Below, in pieces: positions 33,101 to 52,229 of a stretch of DNA of 64,000 nucleotides. The first letter of the stretch is position 1. Every line of letters begins with the position of its first letter. The position numbers and the translations under genes are program-made. The notes beneath the pieces are model-generated. The model made no database searches. It saw only the letters and a list, made by a program, of their open reading frames with translations, and was not told where the DNA came from. Source of the DNA: Takakia lepidozioides (Eukaryota > Streptophyta > Takakiopsida > Takakiales > Takakiaceae); assembly GCA_030704615.1 (NCBI GenBank), contig CM060734.1, forward strand, positions 23,374,001 through 23,438,000. The letters run 5' to 3'.

Positions 33101-36100
33101 ATGGCACTCTCCCTTTCCTCTCTGCTTATGTTTGCTGTTCAAAGGTAGGCTTCCCGCCCTGAGTTTAAATTTCAGTCTAGTGCCGAGAGTGGGTAGACCC
33201 TTGAGGTCATCCATGATGTCCTCCCCCATGTCACACACTGGAAACAAGTTCAGGGAAGTTTTCTGCCTAACTTCATTTTCATCCGACAATGTGTGTGTGT
33301 GTGAGAGAGAGAGAGGGATTTGGTAGGTCCAATTTGTTCTACCACAAGTGCCCTTGGTTGCTCAGGTCGATCAAAGTTCATGCAGATTTGTCGAATGGGA
33401 TTGACTGAGGGATGCAGGTATGCGAAGTACTACAAGCGGTGTTTGGCAGAGCGCAAGCGCGTTGGCATCGGCTGCAGTGAAGTAAGGCTTCCGTCCTATT
33501 TGAGTGAGTTTTGGTTTCGGAGATTGTAATTTCAGGCCTTTTATAATTCGTTAGACGACACTTGTACAACTTCGGATCCGTTCCTCTGGGTCATGTGGAT
33601 GATGGCGGCACATTGTCTCCCTCCAGTGATGAGCACCTAGAGGCTGCAGGTTCAAGCAGCGGGTACTACTATGCCTCGATGTGTCATAACACTGGTTGTT
33701 GCCTCTTGTCTTCCTTGAAAAACATGAAATTAAGTATGTAGGATACTAGAGCTCCTAAGTTCTTAGTGAGGGAATACTTCCTTTATGCCCCTGTTCCCTG
33801 TGCACCTCTTTCCTTGAGCGACATGTACCTCTCTAAGTCAAATGTTTTCATTCAAAATTCCATGATTGAACTTTAATTTCTCCTGCTGATTCTCTTCTCA
33901 ATAAGCCAACGTAAAACCTGTGGACTAAACTCTTTTGTCCTTGCTTTATCCAAAGATATTGGTGCCGCAAATATTGTGTCACAGACTAGTAAACGCCACT
34001 GGCACTTTTGCTTGTTAAACTTGTAGCCCATGGCTAGCCAAGGTACCTGAAGATCCCAATCTCCTAGGTGTCTCTTTTGCGAGCCATACTTGCGCAAACC
34101 CCTCTTCACCGTCTGTACCACTCTCTCTGCCAAGCCATCGGCCTCAGGATGATCCCGAGAAGTGGTACGGTGGTCTATCAAGGCTTTATCATACAAAGCC
34201 TGAAACTCCCCCAAGAACTCTCTCCATTGGTCCGTGAGTACCTCAGCTGGAGCACTGAATCGGCTAAGCACACGATCCAGGAATGCATACGCAGCCCCCT
34301 CACTAGCTTTGTCAGGAAATGGAACCAACTCAATCCACTTGGCGAAGTGCTCCACCATCACCAACAAGCTTAAATCTGCTACATGTGCCTTGACCAGTGG
34401 ATGCCAAAGCTTAAGTAGTGAGACAATCTGTGCTGCCCGTTCAAACTGCTGATCTGCACTGAAGGACACTCGTCGGTGTAAAGGAAAGTGGTTCAAAGTG
34501 CCACAGACAACAGACATATTGGATCCCGAAAGTTTTCTTTCATTGTCCGTCTCCTTGCCACGAGACAAACTTCTCCCTGTTTGATGTTTTGGGCAACAGG
34601 GCCATGGACGTTTGTTATGGAGGAAAAAGCTTACAGAGTAAACATTATTTTATTGGAGAGAAATGCTGGGCAGAGCTTTTGAGCCATCAAAATCCAGCAT
34701 ATGGAAGAAGCCCAACCAAATATTGAAGTGATGAAGTGAAGTAAGCCTGATGTCCTGTAGCTACAGCTTTTTCTTATCGCAAGTATGTCATTACCCCCGG
34801 CAATACTGAAGTTAAGTCAGGATATTGTCAAGTTTCAGAGATAAGCCAAAGCAAAGGTGTCTTGTAGCTACGAGCTGAAATTGGTTCCACCTGTAAGTTA
34901 TCAGTCTTATTCCTGGATCTTAAATCTCAGATGAATCCAGCTTTACTAGCCCTTTCCCTGAAAATAGTGAGACTTCATTTTTTACACAGCCTAGAGAGTC
35001 TCATAGCTACAGATGGAATAGCTCCCTGTTGAAGTTTCCTTCCTAGGCAACAAACTCTAGAAGTCTTGATTCCAAATTTTTTACATAGTGAACATGGAGG
35101 TCTTGACTGTTTAGAACTTATGTGAAGATGTATAACGTAGTGAATTGTGTGGTGTTTTGCGTTTCTGACACATATCTGTGTTTCCAAAGAGAGTAAGCTG
35201 CTTAATGGAAACTGATAAATCCGTATCGAAGCCAATTTGAAATTCCCAGTTCCATGTTTAAGATATGAGACACGGTCATACTTTCTGCATGCTCCCTTCT
35301 GGCCACCAGATTGACAAGGCTAGCCGAGGAACCGGGCGGTTTGTAGTTAGCCTTGATGTTGTTTGTGCTATTTTGAGGTCTTCAGTGGCAAGATTCTATC
35401 CTCGTCCCTAAGAGGGCTGTGGTGGTTAATTTTGGGAGATGGGGAGCAAGATAATCTACATAACTGGATGGGCGGAACTTGGGATTTGAGAAACTAAGTT
35501 AGTTATCTTTGAAGGAGGGAGTATCATCGGTTGGATCTCCACCAAGAGATTTCATTTGAGCAAGCTTGTTTGGTAGGAATCATGCTCATGGGCGTGGTAA
35601 TGTAATTCCTTGATGGATGTCTGATGTCTGCCTTGAGATCTTAATGGAGTTCAACTTGCCTTGGGGTGGAAAGTTGGGGCAAATGATCACCCGAAGAGCT
35701 TGGAAAGCTAGACCAGGACTCTTGAAGGGTAAGACGTGTCTCTTTGTTAGTAATAAAGACTCCTCATAGCTCAAAAGCATGGGATGTGTGTCTAATGTAG
35801 GCTGTGGGTCCAGAATGAAAGAGTTGAAAAGAAGGGCACAGGAGGTGCAGAGTGAGAGGTCTAAAGTGTATGCTTGATGGGCATGCGTGCAGGAAATGAA
35901 CACACTTTTTAGGTTCTGGTCTTACTTCTTGCGGACCAACTTTAATCGCTCCATGTACCTTGAGTTTCTTAAGCTCGCGGAGGAGGATGCTGCCGCTAAG
36001 TACAACTATGGGATGGAATGCCTCTTCAGATTCTACAGGTACAAGGATGAGTGATTCCCTTCCTGGTATGCATCTTATTAGAGTAACAATGTGACTTGCT

Positions 36101-37264
36101 GGGAAACATTTTGAAGAGGGGTTTGTCCATGTCTTCCCTTACTACACTGCCACGATGATGGATGTGATTAGGGTCTGATAACCTACACTACTGGTTAGGG
36201 TGTTGGCTTGTTTTATGAGATGGTATGTAGGAACGGTGAATAGGGGACATGTTGCCCTTAGTTCAGAGATGCTCATGGCCCTTGTCGCCAACTTGTTCTT
36301 GGTGTGGTCTGTGTTATTGAGTTTTTTTGAGGTTCATGTAGTTGAAGCAATGTCGTGATGCATCAATGTCCCTACACTGACATGCCTTCAAGAAGCTGCT
36401 CTCTTAGCACAACTTGCGTATTTTTTTGGTGTGATTTTCTTGATATTTAAGATAACCTAAATTCTGCTTGATCTAAATGTCCTCATACTGTAGTATTTGT
36501 TTTGTGACTGCATGTGAAGCTTGAAAGTTGGAGAGATTGTTTATCATGCATCATTTGCCGGTGTTGTAGTTATGGCTTGGAGGACAAGTTCAAGCAGGAT
36601 ATGTATGATGACTTCGAGAATCTTACCTGGGACACATATAAGAAAGGCAATCTCTATGGCCTTGAGAAATACTGGTATGTTCTAATTTCATCGGCATGCA
36701 TTTGAGATTAGAACTAAATGTCTGTTTTAGGCTAAATTTGCATCACAGAAGTTTGTTCTTGGAGTACAAGGGATTTCACTTGGAAGTCTCTCAAGGCAAC
36801 CGTGAATGCCTAGTGCGAACTTCAGTTTTGAAGGGACAGTCAGAAACTAGCTATTTTCAATGGCAATGTGGCTTAACTAGGATGTGGATAGCTGGTGGAT
36901 GCCAGTCTGTAGTGGGTGCTGGTCTGCACCTGCCCATACTCACATTGCTAGTGTGCTGGCTGTTCGTAGAATTGTAAGTTGTGTAGTCTCAAATGCTTTG
37001 CTTGTGCAATCAATTACTATTGGTGAAGAAGTCGACATTTGTTGCAGGGCATTCCACTTCTATCGCAGGGACAAGAATAAGAGGCCACTGAGAAAACATC
37101 CAGAGCTAGAGAGATTGCTTTCAGAGGATTTTCACACGATGAATGATTTCTGTCGTGCAAAAGAAAAGCTTGCCAGAGAAAATGAAGGGAAAGAGAGTTC
37201 AAGCTTAAACAGGGGTCATGATCCATCGGTTCTATCAACCTCCTCTCCTTCATTGAGTACCTAA
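21157..37264 (+). CDS. LARP1: La-related protein 1 (LARP1), about 16 exons
   Basis: LARP1 binds mRNA 5' ends and poly(A)-linked complexes and controls translation and stability of ribosomal-protein and other mRNAs. Exons: 21157-21883, 22073-22098 (uncertain), 22521 or 22524-23005, 23718-23856, 24529-24619, 24931-25002, 25474-25804, 29049-29604, 29807-29879, 30142-30258, 31122-31435, 31936-32127, 33418-33481, 35893-36038, 36570-36674, 37048-37264. All later junctions keep phase; the total is about 1216 codons if one extra base in exon 1 is discounted. Exon 1 has the KPAWRKP and [14 protein letters not shown] motifs of plant LARP1. Exon 3 is Arg/Gly/Asn-rich. Exons 4-7 form the La motif ([43 protein letters not shown]). 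Exons 12-16 form the DM15 cap-binding repeats ([57 protein letters not shown]). Start chosen at GGCATGGCG; an in-frame ATG lies at 21139. Confidence 0.93.
25906..25930 (+). repeat. (TC)n microsatellite at LINE 5' junction
   Basis: About 12 TC units in LARP1 intron 7, directly left of the truncated LINE. Confidence 0.9.
25931..27549 (+). pseudogene. 5'-truncated LINE in LARP1 intron 7
   Basis: The sequence begins abruptly inside a reverse transcriptase, just after a (TC)n tract. The frame 26149-26736 follows an [20 protein letters not shown] box and has the catalytic FADD in [18 protein letters not shown], then [12 protein letters not shown] and [19 protein letters not shown]. Later frames carry the zinc region ([19 protein letters not shown], written [11 protein letters not shown] when out of frame) and end [11 protein letters not shown]. 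At least three frame changes. The 3' end is TTATGAGTACATTC with no clear poly(A). A second copy lies in the opposite orientation at 32717-33289. Confidence 0.88.
27571..27720 (+). mobile_element. Very short second LINE copy beside the first
   Basis: 150 bp repeating only the last part of the LINE ([20 protein letters not shown] to the same TTATGAGTACATT end). CTTCAAACT(A/T)GAGA flanks it on both sides (27557-27570 and 27721-27734), so it is an independent, extremely 5'-truncated insertion next to the 3' end of the first copy. Confidence 0.75.
31530..31770. repeat. GC-rich palindrome cluster in LARP1 intron 11
   Basis: Three strong palindromes lie in a GC-rich island: 31541-31564 is a perfect 24-bp palindrome (arm CTCCTGCGACGG); 31652-31675 has 11-bp arms (GTTGCGACGCC) around AG; 31726-31752 has 12-bp arms (GTGGCATCTTGC) around CAC. 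The island contrasts with the AT-rich intron and looks inserted. Confidence 0.85.
32717..33289 (-). mobile_element. 5'-truncated LINE (antisense copy) in LARP1 intron 12
   Basis: Same family as the LINE at 25931. The minus frame 33289-32888 includes [40 protein letters not shown] and [20 protein letters not shown]; another frame ends [27 protein letters not shown] occurs on both sides (about 32701-32716 and 33290-33305), the probable target duplication, so the copy landed in a (GT)n(GA)n microsatellite. Confidence 0.85.
33873..34568 (-). pseudogene. Ty3/gypsy integrase fragment in LARP1 intron 13
   Basis: The minus frame reads [20 protein letters not shown] and [20 protein letters not shown], then [18 protein letters not shown] (second Asp region), [20 protein letters not shown] (Glu of the DDE triad) and [20 protein letters not shown]. 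Only the core and part of the C-terminus are present. It is antisense to LARP1 and lies between the exons ending 33481 and beginning 35893. Confidence 0.88.
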
Positions 37265-39718
37265 ACGGCATCCATTATTATTTCTTAAGCAGGCACCTGC
37301 TATTTTTTTTATCAGTTCGGATGCCTGCCTGGGGCCTGGTCATGGAAATATTTTTGGAGGTAGATTTACTGAGGCTGTCAACCTTTGGAGTGTTGATGCA
37401 AATGCTGTTAGCTTAGCGGATACAAGCAAGTATCTGCAAGAGAGAAATGGGTGGAAGTACCTACCCGTTCAGAGGCGGGTGATACAGTTCAACTGACAAA
37501 ATTTATTAGTGAAATCTCTTTGTAGAAAACTAATTAGTTTTCGTTAGTGATAGGAACTCAATTCTGTGTAGGTTGACTGCCCCAGAAACCATCCGGGGCT
37601 CACAGAGGCAGCGGCCCTGCCTCTGCCCTGCCCTTCCAATCTGCCAAACCAGGCCTGGTTGGGCATCTCGCTTTGCCTCTTCGGTCCCAATGAAGCACAA
37701 AGGGTTCTGTGACAGGGGACTAAAATGGTTTCCTTTGTTTGGCGAAGTTGCTTGTTGTCTATCATGCACTTCAGCGGTCTTGACAAGTTACTGCGGAGAA
37801 GGTACACCTCTGGCAACTCTTACAGGTGCGGGTGGTTCATTATTCTACTGTAGAGACAAATCTGTTTACCTCGGCTTCTAGTATTAGTGCATGTAGGTGT
37901 AATTAGGCAGACAGTTTTGAGGGTGCACATGAGGAGTCCATTTTCTTTGTGGCAGGTTAGCCAGTTAATTTAACAGGCTGTCTGCATAGGATGCCGTTCT
38001 TGATGGTTTTATGAATTTCGGACTTTGTCCTGTGAGAATGTGATTGATTGCATTTTAAGACACCATTTATTCTTGTCTTACTGCAACTGATTTGATGTGC
38101 ATGGGAAATCTTGGACAACGATAAGGTACCCGCTAGGTTTAGGGAAAAGTCTGATTGTCTGATACAAGTCCAAACATCTCCTTATGGATGATTGTCTGAC
38201 TGATTTAATGTCATTCTCTAATCCACCTACATGTGTCCGGGTCTTAGTTGTGTGTTATGCGGAGGGCCATGGTTAGTCTGGCTGTTGCCTGATTGTTTTC
38301 CCTTCTCCCACGTCCTTGCACGGAGTTAGGTGCCTAGTACATACTAGTGTTGGAGAATGCTGAAATGGTTGTTGTTTTGCAGAAGCGTGTTCTTACATCA
38401 TGAAACCTTAGACCTCAATCGGTTGTTGGTTCCCAGCTCCTACATCTACTGTCATACCATTGGAGTATGTCAGTCTGGCCGATTGTAAGACAATGCTTGC
38501 CACTGTCCAGCAATGTCCATGAAAACGTCAGAAATGCGGATGTATTCCACTGAGACCAGCAAAAGTCCAAATTTTTCCCCTTGAAGTCATAGCACCATGG
38601 ACATAAAATCCGCATGCATGAAGTTTGGAAGAACTGTAGTCCACAACCCTAATTCACAATGCATTCACATTCCTAAAACATGCAGCAGCAAATCCCTACA
38701 AAGTCTACAGCCCTAAATTTGGAATTTTTGGTGCATATGAAACTCCAAAAACAGGTGGAAGACGAGTACTTTGGGCTAAGATCTGTTTGCGTTCACAGAC
38801 TGCCGACCTTCCAATTTTGCCCGGCCACTTTTTTTTTCAGTAAATTCTAACTCTGTGGGGTGGAGGGGCTGCGTTAGGCTGCATCAAAGGGTAGGGTCCG
38901 GTTACAGTTAAATGATTATACCCTGATATACCCTGCGGGTATATCCAGATATATGATATACTCCCAAAGCACTGGTTTGGTCATGACGTGAAGTCAAGCA
39001 AATGGTCAAGCCAGCTTGGTAAGATAAGAAAGGCTCCTAGTCAGCAACTTGGTCAAGGAAGTAAGGGTTCAAAGGATGCAGAGTGACCTGCTGCTCAATG
39101 CATAGAGCTTGAAGAGGTGGACCACACAGGAGGATGGTGTGAATGTGCAACATGTAGGACAACCCATCATCATCATGAAACACAACATCAGTGCGGCAAG
39201 ACAAGGGGAAGCAGAAGGCACTGTTTCATCCCACTGCAAATAGAAGCCACCAGGTACTTTGAAGGTCTGTGCTCGTGAGTGTGTGCCTCACATATAGATG
39301 CTTGAAACACAAAATCTTAGAAGTTAGAGCTGGAGAGGTTCACATACCTCTGGGCTGATTTACAGATGTTTAGACCCTCTCCTGAGGAAGCCAATAATCG
39401 GGCTTTGAGATGTCAGAGTGTGTTGAGTAGCAGGAAGTACTCTATTTAACCATACACTGAGGGAGGGATACCACAAAAGAGGGACTACATCACCCAGTTG
39501 TGCCTGTACCAAAAGTTGCAAACACGACCTATGCCATGAAAATGCTAATTCAATTGGACAAGCTCACTTGACATCATCCCAGAAACATGAAAAAATGACA
39601 GTATCTCCCTACAAGTCCAGTAACTGCATTATCGTACACATGGAAGGAAAAGTCTACTCCAAGCCGCATGATTGCTGATGTCAAAGAGCACTGTTTGCAT
39701 GCGTGTTTATCCACAAAA
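37265..39718. other. Convergent intergenic region between LARP1 and CNOT11
   Basis: 2.45 kb between the two stop codons. It must hold both 3' UTRs and polyadenylation sites. I see no further gene, only short frames without motifs. Confidence 0.6.
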
Positions 39719-47333
<7,615 letters not shown>

Positions 47334-47516
47334 CTTGCCCCTCCCTCTCCCTTCTTCCCTCTTCTTCTCCTGCCTCCCTGCCCTCATGCAGACTGGAGTT
47401 TCGAGAGACAGCTGCTTTTATTCATCCACATTTAATAGTTCTTCCCGTTTAGTATTTTACTGAGAACTCCGTACGCATTATTTAGATAAAGACTAATACT
47501 GCGACGCGTATAGATA
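47334..47516 (-). promoter_or_regulatory. Short CNOT11 5' region, shared with a divergent tRNA gene
   Basis: Only 183 bases separate the CNOT11 start codon from the tRNA-Lys gene, so the CNOT11 5' UTR and core promoter must fall here or overlap the tRNA gene. Pyrimidine-rich at 47335-47390 on the plus strand. No TATA box is fixed. Confidence 0.5.
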
Positions 47517-47589
47517 GCCGCCCTAGCTCAGTTGGTAGAGCGCAAGGCTCTTAACCTTGTGGTCGAGGGTTCGAACCCCTCGGGCGGCG
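47517..47589 (+). tRNA. tRNA-Lys (anticodon CTT)
   Basis: 73 bases form a full cloverleaf: acceptor GCCGCCC/GGGCGGC, D stem GCTC/GAGC, anticodon stem CAAGG/CCTTG with loop CTCTTAA (anticodon CTT at 47550-47552), T stem GAGGG/CCCTC with loop TTCGAAC, discriminator G. The internal A box (TAGCTCAGTTGG) and B box (GGTTCGAACCC, 47568-47578) are intact. A TTTTTT Pol III terminator is at 47607-47612. No intron. Confidence 0.98.
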
Positions 47590-47606
47590 AGGTAAAGTAT
47601 TTACAG

Positions 47607-47612
47607 TTTTTT
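47607..47612 (+). terminator. Pol III oligo-T terminator of tRNA-Lys
   Basis: Six T residues 18 bases after the tRNA 3' end. Confidence 0.85.
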
Positions 47613-47644
47613 GGTTTTGGTCCTACTTGTAGTAGTAGGCCTTA

Positions 47645-47930
47645 GAGCATCTCCACGGTGCCACGACACTTGCCCGAAAATGGCAATCTAACGTTGCCGG
47701 CCCCGCCTTAAATCTGCCAACCACTCTACATTAAATTTGTGAGTTAATGAGATGTGATGTCCTCGGTCAACGTGCCAAGATTGTGATAGAGCGGCGAGCC
47801 TCCCTCAGGGCTATCTCTGCCGGGTTTCCTACCGTCCCAATCATGGAGTATCAACCAACCAGTCCTTGTAAAAAATACCGTAATCAGGGTATATAACGTT
47901 TGGCGGGCCGTCCTCACCGTGGAGATGCTC
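47645..47930. mobile_element. Tourist-like MITE (PIF/Harbinger), 286 bp
   Basis: The terminal inverted repeats GAGCATCTCCACGGTG and CACCGTGGAGATGCTC match over 16 bases and are flanked by TTA on both sides (47642-47644 and 47931-47933), the 3-bp target duplication of PIF/Harbinger elements. The GAGCATCTCC end is typical of plant Tourist elements. No transposase; non-autonomous. It lies directly downstream of the tRNA. Confidence 0.92.
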
Positions 47931-47933
47931 TTA

Positions 47934-48302
47934 GTGATTCCTAGCATTTCATGACAACTCCATTTTGTATTTTGTAATGCAGCAGCTTTTGTCAGCTTTG
48001 GATTCTCCTGAAGACACGCATTACAAGCTGAAATGTACTAACTGGTTTATGGTGTCTAGATCATACGACCAAACCTTTTAAATCCTTAACCCCTAAGCGC
48101 CCAGTGCATTACTTTGACTTTTGGGAAAAACACGACCCCTAGTCGTTAGAAAAGTTGTTGGTATTTTCTGGAAAAAATGAATTTGAGAAAACTGACCACC
48201 CATAAGTTATGTGCACAACTACCTCTACATTTCGGACAAATCCTGGATAACCACACCGTTGGAGGTGGCCTCGCCCATTTTTGGCTCCTATCAAAAAAAC
48301 CC

Positions 48303-48335
<33 letters not shown>

Positions 48336-48443
48336 AGATCTGTGTTTTGAGTGACGAGATGAAAGTGGATTGGCCTGAATCTGCTCCCACTTCATTCCCA
48401 CGAGTTCCAGCATCCATCCAAAATTGGAGAGCTTACACTTTGG
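47934..48443. other. Noncoding stretch ending in a 29-A run
   Basis: No gene seen. A run of 29 A at 48303-48331, after a shorter A run, could be the tail of a small plus-strand retroposon, but no matching flanking duplication was found. Confidence 0.5.
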
Positions 48444-51400
48444 TCATTTTTTCATTTTTTTGGTGGGTTTTGCAAATGGGACAAAAGCAAGACTTGCTTG
48501 CAAGCTGGATTTCAACTTTACCATGGCTCTGTCTCTGACTGCATAAGCTCCAATGCTAATGTTGGTCAATCCTTGAGTGATTGGCTCCTCAATTTCCTCG
48601 TCATCTTCTTCCGGGTCTGATTCTTCCTCATATATTGTTTCTTCCTCATCTGTGGTTTCTTCCTTATATGTTGTTTCTCCTTCTTCTGTCTCATCAAACA
48701 ATTTAAGTCTTAAGAGAATCGGGAAGATCATAATCCGCTTGAAACGCTCCTAGAGCGTCCAAAGGATCTGACTCCTCTTCTTGTGCTTCAGGTTGAACAG
48801 CAAACAGAAATGCATCGGGAAGTTGATCTTACACTCTTGTTGCTGGTTCACCTATGGTAATTCTTGACAGATGATCTGCCGTAACATGTAGTCTTCCAGG
48901 TTTATGAACCACTTCAAAATCATACTCATGAAGTGGTAATAACTATCGAGCAACCCTGCTACTAGTTAGTGGTCGATTTGCCAAATGAACCAAAGCCTGA
49001 TGATCAACAATAAATTTAAAGTGATTGCCAAGTAAATAATGCCGAAACTTCATTGCCAATGCTTCCCTCTCTGTGGTGCTTTAGTTCTTTTCAGCAGATG
49101 TCAGTAGTCTGCTTGCATAATAGATTGGAGAATCTATTGTGCCTGTCACATTCTGAGCCATAACTGCTCCAAGGGCGATGCCTCATGCATCACTATGTAC
49201 ATGGAATGGGTAGATCCCATCTTGGATTGATCAAGATTGGTGCAGTTATGAGTGCCTCTTTCAGCGAATCAAATAATTCCTGACAAGCTGGAGACCATTG
49301 GTGTTTGACATCTTTTTTTAGCAGTCTGTAGACTGGTGCTGCTCTGTGAGCATACTTGCACATGTATCGTCTGTAGAAACTTGTCTGTCCCAGGAAGTTT
49401 TTAAGCTTCTTTGGATTCTCTGGTGGTGGTATTTTCTTGATACTGTCCACATTCTTTGGGTCAACCAGAAGTCCCTGTTGGCACACAATGTGTCCCAATA
49501 ATACTCTTGAATTCACACAAAATGTGCATTTTTCGGGGTTTAGACTTACCCCATTGATTTTGCATACTTATAGGTAGAGCTTTAAATTTGTAAGCGTAAG
49601 CTCCCCATTCAGTGATGAATGTGGTCTTCTTTCGGTCTTCCTCTGCCATCTGCAGATCTGATTGTACCCACTGAATCCATCCATGAATGAGTACATCTCG
49701 TGTCCTGCCACCATGTCCAACACTATCTCTGTAAAAGGTAGTGGAAATGGGTCTTTCTTGGTTCCTGCATTCAATTTGCGGTAATCCACACATACTCGCA
49801 ATTTGTCATTTTTCTTAGGCACGATTACAATGGGTGATAACCATTGTGGTGTCTCTACTTGGTATATGAATCCTGCAAAGGTAATTTCTTGATTTCTTCC
49901 CAAACCTTTGCTGCAAAGTTGGGATTCATCCTGTATCCGTTCTGTCGAACAGGTTTAGTATCCACTTCTAGCTCAATCCAGTGCTGACAGATAATTGGGA
50001 GGTATTCCCTTCAGATCCTTGTAGTTCCAAACGAATACATCTTTGTATTCGGTGAATAGTGCAGCAAGGCCTCATGTAGGAATGATTCTTCAAGGCCTGC
50101 ACTTACTCGTATTATCTGTGGGTCTTCCACTGTACCCAAATTCATTTGAATCAGTTGAGTTTCTTCCGGCAGTGTCCATCCTGCAATATCTTGTCCTATG
50201 GTAGCAATCGTGGCTGGTACTTCACTGATTTCTGATATCCTCTTCTCTTTCTTGATAGAAACGAGCGGGATGTTGAGGTGTGTCCATGGCTTCCTCCTCA
50301 GGGTCATCTGTTACTGGATTGCTTGTTTCCCCTTGTGTGTTCACCATGTGACATCCTACTGTCGTGGTATGCTTGACCACTAGTTGACCAATAGGTTCTA
50401 GCTGTGGATGTGTTGCATACACCGTAGCTTCTTCTTCATCCGACAGTCCATTAGACCAGTCATATTCTTCCACTAGGCAAGGTCGTTTCTCTCATAGCAT
50501 CGTACCTCGTTGCTTAGTGGTGATAGTGACTTGTTTCGACCCTTTCTTGATCGTGAGAGTTAGACTTCCCCAATCGTGGTAAGATTGGGCTTGGGTTAAC
50601 CATGGTCTTCCAAGCAATAACAAATACCCTTCTGCCACGTCTTCCATTCTGAGAATTGTCACTGGTACTTCGTATAGCAGTCCTGCTACTTCCATTGCTA
50701 GACGTCTGATGATACCCAATGGCTATAATTTCCGTTGATCTACCATTCGTACCGTGAATGGAGCAGGTTCCATATGCCCCAATCCCAGTGACTTCTTCAT
50801 TTTCTTTGTCATTGTATTAACTCCCGATCCTCCGTCGATGAGTACATGCATCACCAATTTTCGTCCAATACGTACTTGTATCACCGGTATTGCTTCATCT
50901 TAGTCTGGAACTCGTGGTATAATCGTGGGTTTAATCGTGTAAACCTCTGGTGTTGGCGTCCTTTTTGGTGTAGTGGTCAAGGCCTCAATTGCCCGAAATA
51001 ATGTTTTATTGCAGTGTGGAGCAATTTTCAATAATTGTCCAATGGTGATTTGTGTCTTAGTCTGGCATATTACTTCAGTCAATGCCGTCTTCGTGGTTTC
51101 ACTCGTGGTTTTCGTGGTTGGTCTGATCTGGTCATCTGGAGTTGGATCTCCAGAAGGTATATGGGTCCTTTCTTGCATTTGGGCTATGGCCTTGCTTACC
51201 TCCTGGTGTAAGCTCTTTTCTTCCTGCCATGCTACACTTTCTGGATATTGTTTCCGGTCTTCGTCGGATTCAGACTCCTTATCTGGAGGTTTCTGTTCTT
51301 GTCTCGAGTTTGGGTTACCGCAAGGGTATCCACTAGTTGGAGAGAGCTCATCGCAGGTATCGGCTGGTCCCGGAGTGTTTACATGGATCTGCCTATGTCT

Positions 51401-51448
51401 GGACGCAGACTGCAATTCAGCAAAGGGTAAGCAAGTGGATGGAAGCAA
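48444..51448 (-). pseudogene. Decayed Ty3/gypsy element (gag to RNase H)
   Basis: Minus strand, right to left: a Gag-like or linker frame (51448-50900) rich in Glu/Thr/Pro; protease region with EGYLLLLGRPWLTQAQSYHD (50719-50492); linker frames (50473-50011); RT with FIYQVETPQWLSPIVIVPKK and RVCVDYRKLNAGTKKDPFPL (49903-49568); thumb NPKKLKNFLGQTSFYRRYM (49516-49193); RNase H remnants around 49190-48850; and a Glu-rich frame (48731-48444). Frames change at every step and no integrase or LTR is seen. It differs from the nested chromoviruses. Confidence 0.85.
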
Positions 51449-52200
51449 AAACTTGGCCAGAGTTATTGACGGCCAGATGGATGGAGGACTTGTACATCAA
51501 TCAACCCAGTGCTACACAAGTCACACAGGTGGGGTTTGCGATATTCGAACGATGTCACTTTCCTACTAACTGGGAGTACTCAGAGTTTTTGGGCAGGACG
51601 GAGAAGGTCTATGCGGATTCTGACGATAAGGTGTTGCCATGTTGCGAGGCTGGAAGGATGAGTCTGATGTCGAAGAGAATGAGACCTTAGAGACAACAAC
51701 AAAGCCCTTTCAAATTCCCCGTGGTCAGAACCACTCGCCACTGCGGGTTGCAATAATGGATGCAATGGGTCCCACCTATCCACCTGTCATCCCCGTACGT
51801 CTTCATGAGGCCACCGACGGAAGGAAAAGAGGCTTCTCATTCTCATCCCCTGCCAACTCCTCCATTCATTTTAAACAGTATCCCGGCTTCAGATTACTCC
51901 GAAAAACCAATGTTATGTCATTCCTTCACGGACAGTGCGTATGGGATAGCGACAATCCCATCGGCTTTCCATGCATTTTGTAACTTTGCATGCCACACAT
52001 TGCTCTTTTAATGCCGAAACACATGTAGTTGTCACCGACTACATGTCAATGTAATTGACTGATTCCGTATGGATTTTCAAAAGGGGTGAACACGTAGTAC
52101 TCTCTCCAACTGTTGAAATTGAAGGACGGTACCGAACGGAGCACATAAGGTAATGCAAACTTCCGCAATTGGGCGAATGAGGTCATGGAATATGTGGAAT
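51449..52200. other. No confident gene; short unassigned plus-strand frame
   Basis: An open plus frame (51337-51690) reads WMEAKTWPELLTARWMEDLY and QPSATQVTQVGFAIFERCHF. It has no family I recognise and overlaps the antisense gypsy gag, so it may be chance. Another frame of 114 codons at 51639-51983 is equally unassigned. Confidence 0.25.
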
Positions 52201-52229
52201 TTAACATATTCAATGGATTTTGCACTCTT

